DNA from: Bacillota bacterium
Lineage (GTDB): Bacteria > Bacillota > Sulfobacillia > JAJZYS01 > JAJYTV01
Reading direction: 5' to 3'
DNA length: 8,559 bases
NCBI GenBank assembly: GCA_021810725.1
Contig: JAJZIE010000099.1
Location: 1 to 8,559, forward strand
Below the pieces are notes generated by a model. The model was not told where the DNA came from. It saw only the letters and a program-made list of their open reading frames with translations, and did not search any database. Below are positions 4,745-8,559 of this stretch, one piece after another. Numbering within the stretch: position 1 is the first letter of the stretch; each line of letters begins with the position of its first letter. The position numbers were made by a program, and so were the translations under genes.

Positions 4745-5925
4745 CCCGGATTCTGGGCGGGGTGCTCGAGGCGGAGCCGCGGCTGCGCCTCCTGTGCGTG
4801 CGTGGTGAACTGGGCAGCGTCAAGGCGCATCCCAGCGGGCACTTCTATTTCACGCTCAAGGACGAGTCGGCGCAGATCCGTGGAGTGATGTTCCGCTCAC
4901 GCTTCCGCAACGTCGCATTCTCGCCCAAGGACGGGGACATGGTGCTCGTCACGGGTCAGGTCGCGTTCTACCAGGCCGGCGGGCAGGTGCAGATCTACGC
5001 GGAGGAGCTCGAGCAGCTCGGGCTCGGGGCGCAGCTCATGCGCCTCAAGGAGCTCAAGGCGCGGCTCGAGGCGGAAGGCCTGTTCCGGCCGGAGCGCAAG
5101 CGCCCGCTGCCGCTCCTGCCGCGCAAGGTGGGCATTGTCACATCGTCCTCCGGTGCCGCGCTGCGCGACATCCTGCAGATTACGCGCCGCCGCCATCCCG
5201 GCCAGGATGTCGTGGTCGCCCCCGCCAGGGTGCAAGGGCAGGGAGCGGCCGCGGAGGTCGTGCGCGCCCTGCGCCGCCTCGCTGGCCACCCAGGGGTGGA
5301 CGTGATCATCGTCGGGCGCGGCGGCGGCAGCCAGGAGGATCTCGACGCCTTCAACGACGAAGCACTGGTCCGGGCCGTAGCCGCGTGCCCCGTGCCGGTG
5401 GTTTCGGCCGTCGGGCACGAGACGGACTTTACCCTGGTGGACTTCGCGGCCGACCAGCGGGCGCCAACGCCGAGCGCGGCGGCGGAACTCGCCGTGCCGG
5501 TGCAGCGCGAGCTGGCCCTGAGGATCTGGGAGCTCCGCCAGCGGCTCGGACAGGGGCTCCGGCGCTCCGCGGAGCGCCGCCGCGACCGGCTGGCGGCCGC
5601 GCTGCAGCGCTGGCCGATGCGTCGTCCCCAGGAACTGCTGCTGCGGCGGCGGGAGCGCGTGCAGGCGGCGGCGAGGCTTCTCGGCCATGTCGGGCGCGGG
5701 GACGCACTGCGCCGCAGGGCGCGCCTGCAGGCCGTCCAGGGGCGTCTCGGCGGGCTCGACCCGCGTGGCCCCTTGCGGCGCGGCTACGCCATGGTGACGA
5801 AGGATGGACGCGGCGTCACGGGGATTCGGGACCTGCTGCCCGGGGACCGCATCGAGGTGCATCTCGCGGACGGCCAGGCGTCGGCAACGATCGAGGAGAT
5901 CGAGTCAGGGGAGGAAGCCAGGTGA
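4717..5925 (+). CDS. xseA: Exodeoxyribonuclease VII large subunit
   Basis: XseA is the catalytic subunit of exonuclease VII, which degrades single-stranded DNA from both ends into oligonucleotides during repair. It has 402 residues. An N-terminal OB-fold domain (about 1-100) includes ILSVGEVARIL, LCVRGELGSVKAHPSGHFYF and IRGVMFRSRF. The catalytic core has PRKVGIVTSSSGAALRDIL, IIVGRGGGSQEDLDAFND (from residue 197), and VSAVGHETDFTLVDFAADQR with His234 and Asp237, followed by RAPTPSAAAEL. Arg-rich coiled-coil helices come next, then the terminal DPRGPLRRGYAMV domain. The protein is shorter than the roughly 450 residues of E. coli or B. subtilis, mostly through a shortened coiled-coil region. 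ATG 4717 is preceded by GTGGAGG (4703-4709) inside the folD end. The xseB start overlaps its stop codon. Confidence 0.96.
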   Translation: MEILSVGEVARILGGVLEAEPRLRLLCVRGELGSVKAHPSGHFYFTLKDESAQIRGVMFRSRFRNVAFSPKDGDMVLVTGQVAFYQAGGQVQIYAEELEQLGLGAQLMRLKELKARLEAEGLFRPERKRPLPLLPRKVGIVTSSSGAALRDILQITRRRHPGQDVVVAPARVQGQGAAAEVVRALRRLAGHPGVDVIIVGRGGGSQEDLDAFNDEALVRAVAACPVPVVSAVGHETDFTLVDFAADQRAPTPSAAAELAVPVQRELALRIWELRQRLGQGLRRSAERRRDRLAAALQRWPMRRPQELLLRRRERVQAAARLLGHVGRGDALRRRARLQAVQGRLGGLDPRGPLRRGYAMVTKDGRGVTGIRDLLPGDRIEVHLADGQASATIEEIESGEEAR

Positions 5926-6146
5926 AGTTCGAGGAGGCGATCGGCAGGCTCGAGGCCATCGTGCAGCAGCTGGAGGCGGGTGGCGACGACCTCGAGGCCC
6001 AGCTGAAACTGTTCGAGGAGGGCGTCACCCTCAGCCGGAGCTGCGAGGAGATCCTCGGCGCCGCCGAGGGGCGCATCGAGGAACTGCTCGGCGACGCGAC
6101 GGGCGAGGTGCCCGAGGATCTCGACGACGAGGATCCGCGTCCTTGA
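5922..6146 (+). CDS. xseB: Exodeoxyribonuclease VII small subunit
   Basis: XseB packs along the coiled coil of XseA to form the active exonuclease VII complex. This 74-residue product has the two-helix family pattern: FEEAIGRLEAIVQQLEAG, DDLEAQLKLFEEGVTLSRSCEEIL and a short third segment AEGRIEELL, then an acidic tail. The GTG start at 5922 is served by GGGGAGGA (5908-5915, 6 nt spacing) and overlaps the xseA TGA (GTGA), so the subunits are translationally coupled. Its own stop overlaps the next start in the same way (TTGA). Confidence 0.93.
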   Translation: MKFEEAIGRLEAIVQQLEAGGDDLEAQLKLFEEGVTLSRSCEEILGAAEGRIEELLGDATGEVPEDLDDEDPRP

Positions 6147-6994
6147 AGGCCATCGAGCGCTATCTGCCACTTGTGGAGGCGACCATCCGGGGACTCTCCC
6201 TCGCGGACGAGATCCTGGACGCGCCGGCCGCTTACGCACTGGATGGCGGCAAGCGCCTGCGGCCCGGACTTCTCCTTCTGGCGACGGAGGCCTGCGGCGG
6301 CGACTGGGACCGGCTCGGGCGCGCGGCGGTGGCGGTCGAGTGCATCCACGCCTATTCCTTGATCCACGACGACCTGCCCGCGATGGACAACGACGACCTC
6401 AGGCACGGCAAACCGACCGTTCACCGGGCGTTCGGCGAAGCCACGGCGATCCTGACGGGCGACGGCCTCCTGACGCTCGCCTTCGAGCTCCTGGCCGAGC
6501 CGGTCGCTGGCCTGCGGGCTGCCTGGCAGCTTGCCGCCGTGTCGGAAGTGGCCAGGGGTGCGGGATTCGGATCCGGCATGGTCGGCGGTCAGGCACTGGA
6601 TCTCGAGGGCGCCGAGGACGTCGAGCGCTGGCTCACGGTCGCGGCGGCCAAGACGGGACATCCCCTGGGTGCGGCGGCCGCTGCCGGCGCGTGGCTCGCG
6701 GGACGTGAGGAAGCGGTCGGGGCGCTCAGGCGTTATGGCCAGGAACTCGGCATCGCGTTCCAGATCAAGGACGATCTCCTGGATGTGCAGGGCTCCGAGG
6801 CAGCCATGGGCAAACGTCTGCACAAGGACATCGCGAAGGATCGTCCCAACTTTGTCGCGATCGCCGGCGAAGCCGCGGCGCAGTCGGCGTTGCGCGAGCA
6901 TTCGGCAAACGCGTTGGCTGCGCTTGAAGAGATTGACGTCGATCGTGAAGGATTGACGCTGCTGGTCGAGGAACTCGCGTTCCGGACCCACTGA
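6143..6994 (+). CDS. ispA: Polyprenyl (farnesyl/geranyl) diphosphate synthase
   Basis: A trans-prenyltransferase that condenses isopentenyl diphosphate with allylic diphosphates to make farnesyl (or geranylgeranyl) diphosphate for quinones and cell-wall lipid carriers. It has 283 residues. GGKRLRP (35-41) binds IPP. The first Asp-rich motif is D76-D-L-P-A-M-D82 in SLIHDDLPAMDNDD, and the second is D210-D-L-L-D214 in FQIKDDLLDV. KTGHPLGAA corresponds to the KTG region, and KDRPNFVAIAG to the usual C-terminal KD segment. The position after FARM that is normally RRG reads R87-H88-G, a small oddity. Chain length cannot be settled by eye. The TTG start (6143) overlaps the xseB stop as TTGA, with only a weak GAGGA 9 nt upstream, so translation probably depends on coupling. 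It is followed by the OLE RNA, then oapA and dxs, which supplies isoprenoid precursors. Confidence 0.93.
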   Translation: MKAIERYLPLVEATIRGLSLADEILDAPAAYALDGGKRLRPGLLLLATEACGGDWDRLGRAAVAVECIHAYSLIHDDLPAMDNDDLRHGKPTVHRAFGEATAILTGDGLLTLAFELLAEPVAGLRAAWQLAAVSEVARGAGFGSGMVGGQALDLEGAEDVERWLTVAAAKTGHPLGAAAAAGAWLAGREEAVGALRRYGQELGIAFQIKDDLLDVQGSEAAMGKRLHKDIAKDRPNFVAIAGEAAAQSALREHSANALAALEEIDVDREGLTLLVEELAFRTH

Positions 6995-7086
6995 GACCGG
7001 CATGGCGCGGGCACTGCACCAAGATGGCGGCATGGCAGCGATCGGCGGCGCTGGTTTCCGATTCGCCCGGCGCGCGCGGCGCGGGA

Positions 7087-7095
7087 TGGTATACT
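7087..7095 (+). promoter_or_regulatory. Possible extended -10 promoter for the OLE RNA
   Basis: TGGTATACT matches the extended -10 form TGnTATAnT (TATACT at 7090-7095) in a GC-rich spacer after ispA. No good -35 is seen at normal spacing, as is common for extended -10 promoters. Predicted initiation near 7102 is about 10 nt before the closing helix of the RNA, a sensible position. It could also be coincidental, since read-through from the upstream operon is likely. Confidence 0.4.
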
Positions 7096-7109
7096 TGCTG
7101 TTGTTCATG

Positions 7110-7716
7110 TTTTCGGGTGGAGCAGTATCCTAGCCGGACGTGTCTCCCCTAGGGCGGGCCTAAAAAGCCGCCGAAGGGCACATCGATGAACCTCCTGGTG
7201 CTGGCTCGGAACGCCAAGTCCGGGTTGGTGCTGGGAGCGGAGGAGGTTGGGGCACCCATAATGGCATATGGTAACGCACCCAGCCTCCGCGGAGGCCCAA
7301 GTTCGTGGAGGGTCCGCCTGCGGATCGCATCTGCGGCTTGGAGTTGTACCTGTATCAGGTGCTGGGCATGGCCAGGCGCTTGGTGCAGCGTAGCCTGCCT
7401 TGAGCCTGGCGGGGGGAAGTCGGGTTCCGACATTGGCGTCCGGGGCCCCGGCGCGATGTCGCAGCCGAACGAAACCCGTCGGGCAAAAGAGGCTAAGGGA
7501 ACACACGCGCCGCGAGGAAAACTCCTAGGCTGTTCGCCAAGAGCGAGACGTGCGAGGGATTACAGTGCGGCCTGAGTGGCAATCTAGCAGCGCCTATGGC
7601 GACATGGCGCACCGGGGCGAAAGGGGAACCGACGGCCGGCGACGGCCGGAGCCCCGGTTGGGAAAGCCAGCTGGACCTAAGCCGCAGCGTTTACCTTGCA
7701 GGTTTCCACCCGAGCC
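7110..7716 (+). ncRNA. ole: OLE RNA (ornate, large, extremophilic noncoding RNA)
   Basis: This stretch of about 605 nt has no credible protein gene, lies between ispA and an OapA-type gene before dxs, and has the size and placement known for OLE RNA (about 610 nt). Its two ends pair: 7112-7122 forms an 11-bp helix with 7704-7714 (CGGGTGG 7114-7120 with CCACCCG 7706-7712, plus A-U and G-U pairs). Further helices include GGCGGGC at 7153 with GCCGCC at 7167 around an A-rich loop; GCGGAGG 7237-7243 with CCTCCGC 7284-7290; CCATA 7256-7260 with TATGG 7267-7271; ACCTG 7348-7352 with CAGGT 7356-7360; GCCAGGC 7371-7377 with GCCTGGC 7404-7410; CGACAT 7428-7433 with ATGTCG 7456-7461; and ACCGGGGC 7611-7618 with GCCCCGGT 7651-7658. 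In studied bacteria OLE RNA forms a membrane ribonucleoprotein with OapA and OapB and affects responses to alcohol, cold and Mg2+. Boundaries are inferred from the closing helix. Confidence 0.88.
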
Positions 7717-7734
7717 ATTCCTTTGGAGGACCAC

Positions 7735-8310
7735 TTGAGGCGCGAGCCGCAGCGCCTCGGCTGGCGCGCGGTGCGCTTCGCCATCCTTTCTTTTGTCGTC
7801 GCCCTCCTGGTGACCTGGCCGACGCAATCCGCCGCGCTCGGCTGGCCGGTGCTCGCCGCCCTGCCTGTCCTGCTCCTGATCATCCTGCTGGGCGTGGCCT
7901 TCGACATCGTCGGCGTCGCCGCCACGCGCGCGCACGAGACGCCGTTCCACGCCCGATCGGCAAGCAAGCGTCCCGGCGCCCGCAAGGCGATCCAGTTGGT
8001 GCGCGAGGCGGACCGGGTCGCGACGATCTGCTCCGATGTCGTGGGGGACATCGCCGGCACGCTTTCGGGGGCGCTCGCGGCCGGTCTCGCGCTGCGTGCC
8101 GAACCCGCGGCGCGGGGACTTGGCGCGATTCTTGCGGTTGCGCTCGTCTCAGCTGTCACAATTGGTCTAAAATCAGCAGCAAAAGGTCTGGCGGTCCGCA
8201 AGGCGGACGCCATCGTCTGGCTGGTCGGCCGTGTACTTGAGGCCGTGGAGTCGGTGCTGCCGGTCCACATCCTCGAACCACGGCCGAAGCGACGCCGGGG
8301 AGGGCTTTGA
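7735..8310 (+). CDS. oapA: OLE-associated membrane protein OapA (DUF21/CNNM-like)
   Basis: This 191-residue integral membrane protein directly follows the OLE RNA. OapA recruits OLE RNA to the cytoplasmic membrane. Four hydrophobic segments are visible at about residues 12-28 (AVRFAILSFVVALLVTW), 37-60, 100-120 and 127-145, with basic loops and a basic tail (RPKRRRGG). The GVAFDIVGVAAT segment and the following READRVATICSDVVGDIAG resemble the DUF21 domain of Mg2+-linked CNNM/MpfA proteins, a relationship reported for OapA. D101-V-V-G-D105 is a DxxxD motif; mutation of such a motif is, to my memory, known to impair OapA. TTG 7735 is chosen because GGAGG (7725-7729) lies 5 nt upstream, just beyond the RNA end; the earlier TTG at 7696 falls inside the RNA. 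The stop codon abuts the dxs ATG. Confidence 0.88.
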   Translation: MRREPQRLGWRAVRFAILSFVVALLVTWPTQSAALGWPVLAALPVLLLIILLGVAFDIVGVAATRAHETPFHARSASKRPGARKAIQLVREADRVATICSDVVGDIAGTLSGALAAGLALRAEPAARGLGAILAVALVSAVTIGLKSAAKGLAVRKADAIVWLVGRVLEAVESVLPVHILEPRPKRRRGGL

Positions 8311-8559
8311 ATGGAGGATCTGCTCCAAGGCCGGGACATCGGGCAGATGAGCGATGCCGAGCTCAGAGTGCTCTGCAGCGACGTCCGCCATGAGATCATC
8401 GATGTCGTGTCCCGGGTGGGGGGCCACCTGGCGCCAAGTCTCGGCGCGGTCGAGATCACCGTCGCGCTGCACGCCGTTTTGCATCGCGAGACGGACAAGC
8501 TGATCTTCGACGTCGGGCACCAGGCCTACGCGCACAAGCTCCTGACAGGGCGCCGCGAG
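8311..8559 (+). CDS. dxs: 1-deoxy-D-xylulose-5-phosphate synthase, N-terminal fragment (3' end outside window)
   Basis: DXS is the thiamine-diphosphate enzyme that joins pyruvate and glyceraldehyde 3-phosphate in the first step of the MEP isoprenoid pathway. The 83 residues in view align with the DXS N-terminus: MSDAELRVLCSDVRHEIID, then VSRVGGHLAPSLGAVEITV with the substrate-binding His39, and DVGHQAYAHKLLTGRRE with the conserved His70. GGHLAPSLG and DVGHQAYAHK are near-diagnostic. ATG 8311 follows the oapA TGA with no gap and has GGGGAGGG (8297-8304) 6 nt upstream. With ispA upstream, the locus encodes the first MEP step and the prenyl condensation step. The reading frame is open to the window edge. 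Confidence 0.96.
   Translation, partial: MEDLLQGRDIGQMSDAELRVLCSDVRHEIIDVVSRVGGHLAPSLGAVEITVALHAVLHRETDKLIFDVGHQAYAHKLLTGRRE

Noticed and set aside
5816..7108. Minus-strand open frame of 430 codons opposite xseB and ispA
   Set aside because: It is the antisense of well-identified genes, with no ribosome binding site or domain features.
7186..7575. Open frame of 129 codons inside the gene-free stretch between ispA and oapA
   Set aside because: It has no ribosome binding site, no recognisable protein family and a composition driven by RNA helices; the region is better explained as OLE RNA.
7629..7650. GACGGCCGG-type direct repeat as a possible CRISPR or mobile-element repeat
   Set aside because: There are only two short copies, a few bases apart, and they pair within the ACCGGGGC/GCCCCGGT stem; this is part of the RNA fold, not an array. 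No insertion sequence ends, transposase genes or tRNA genes were seen anywhere in the window.

Overview
This is GC-rich DNA (roughly two thirds G+C or more) carrying the classic Bacillota (Firmicutes) gene string accC ... asp23 - nusB - folD - xseA - xseB - ispA - dxs. The GC content, the many TTG starts with strong GGAGG-type ribosome binding sites, and an OLE RNA locus between ispA and dxs together point to a high-GC, probably thermophilic or otherwise extremophilic deep-branching Bacillota (the Symbiobacterium / Thermaerobacter / Sulfobacillus sort). The sequence alone does not fix the genus. All genes are on the + strand and nearly all of the window is accounted for.

Layout. 2-328: 3' end of accC (biotin carboxylase). 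431-1633: a PLP-dependent cystathionine gamma-synthase/lyase-type enzyme. 1746-2009: a small TusA/SirA-like sulfur-carrier protein whose catalytic Cys position is an in-frame UGA, followed by a hairpin that fits the bacterial SECIS rules; I read it as a selenoprotein. 2109-2167: a transcription boundary (terminator-like hairpin, then a perfect TATAAT). 2187-3448: the Asp23 / AmaP / DUF2273 envelope-stress module. 3448-6994: nusB, a degenerate folD, xseA, xseB and ispA, overlapping or abutting head to tail. 7110-7716: a gene-free stretch of about 605 nt that I identify as OLE (ornate, large, extremophilic) RNA. 7735-8310: oapA, the membrane protein partner of OLE RNA. 8311 to the end: 5' part of dxs.

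How it fits together. From asp23 to dxs the genes are so tightly packed that they are probably one long transcriptional unit serving envelope homeostasis, transcription antitermination, one-carbon metabolism, DNA repair and isoprenoid precursor synthesis. The large structured RNA and its membrane-bound partner sit inside it. A possible extended -10 promoter just upstream of the RNA suggests it may also be made independently. The cystathionine enzyme and the putative selenocysteine-containing TusA-like protein form a small sulfur (selenium) pair placed between accC and asp23, which are often near neighbours in other Bacillota.

The most notable observations are the OLE RNA with an 11-bp closing helix joining its two ends, the recoded UGA in the TusA-like gene, and a FolD homologue that has lost the catalytic lysine and other core residues.
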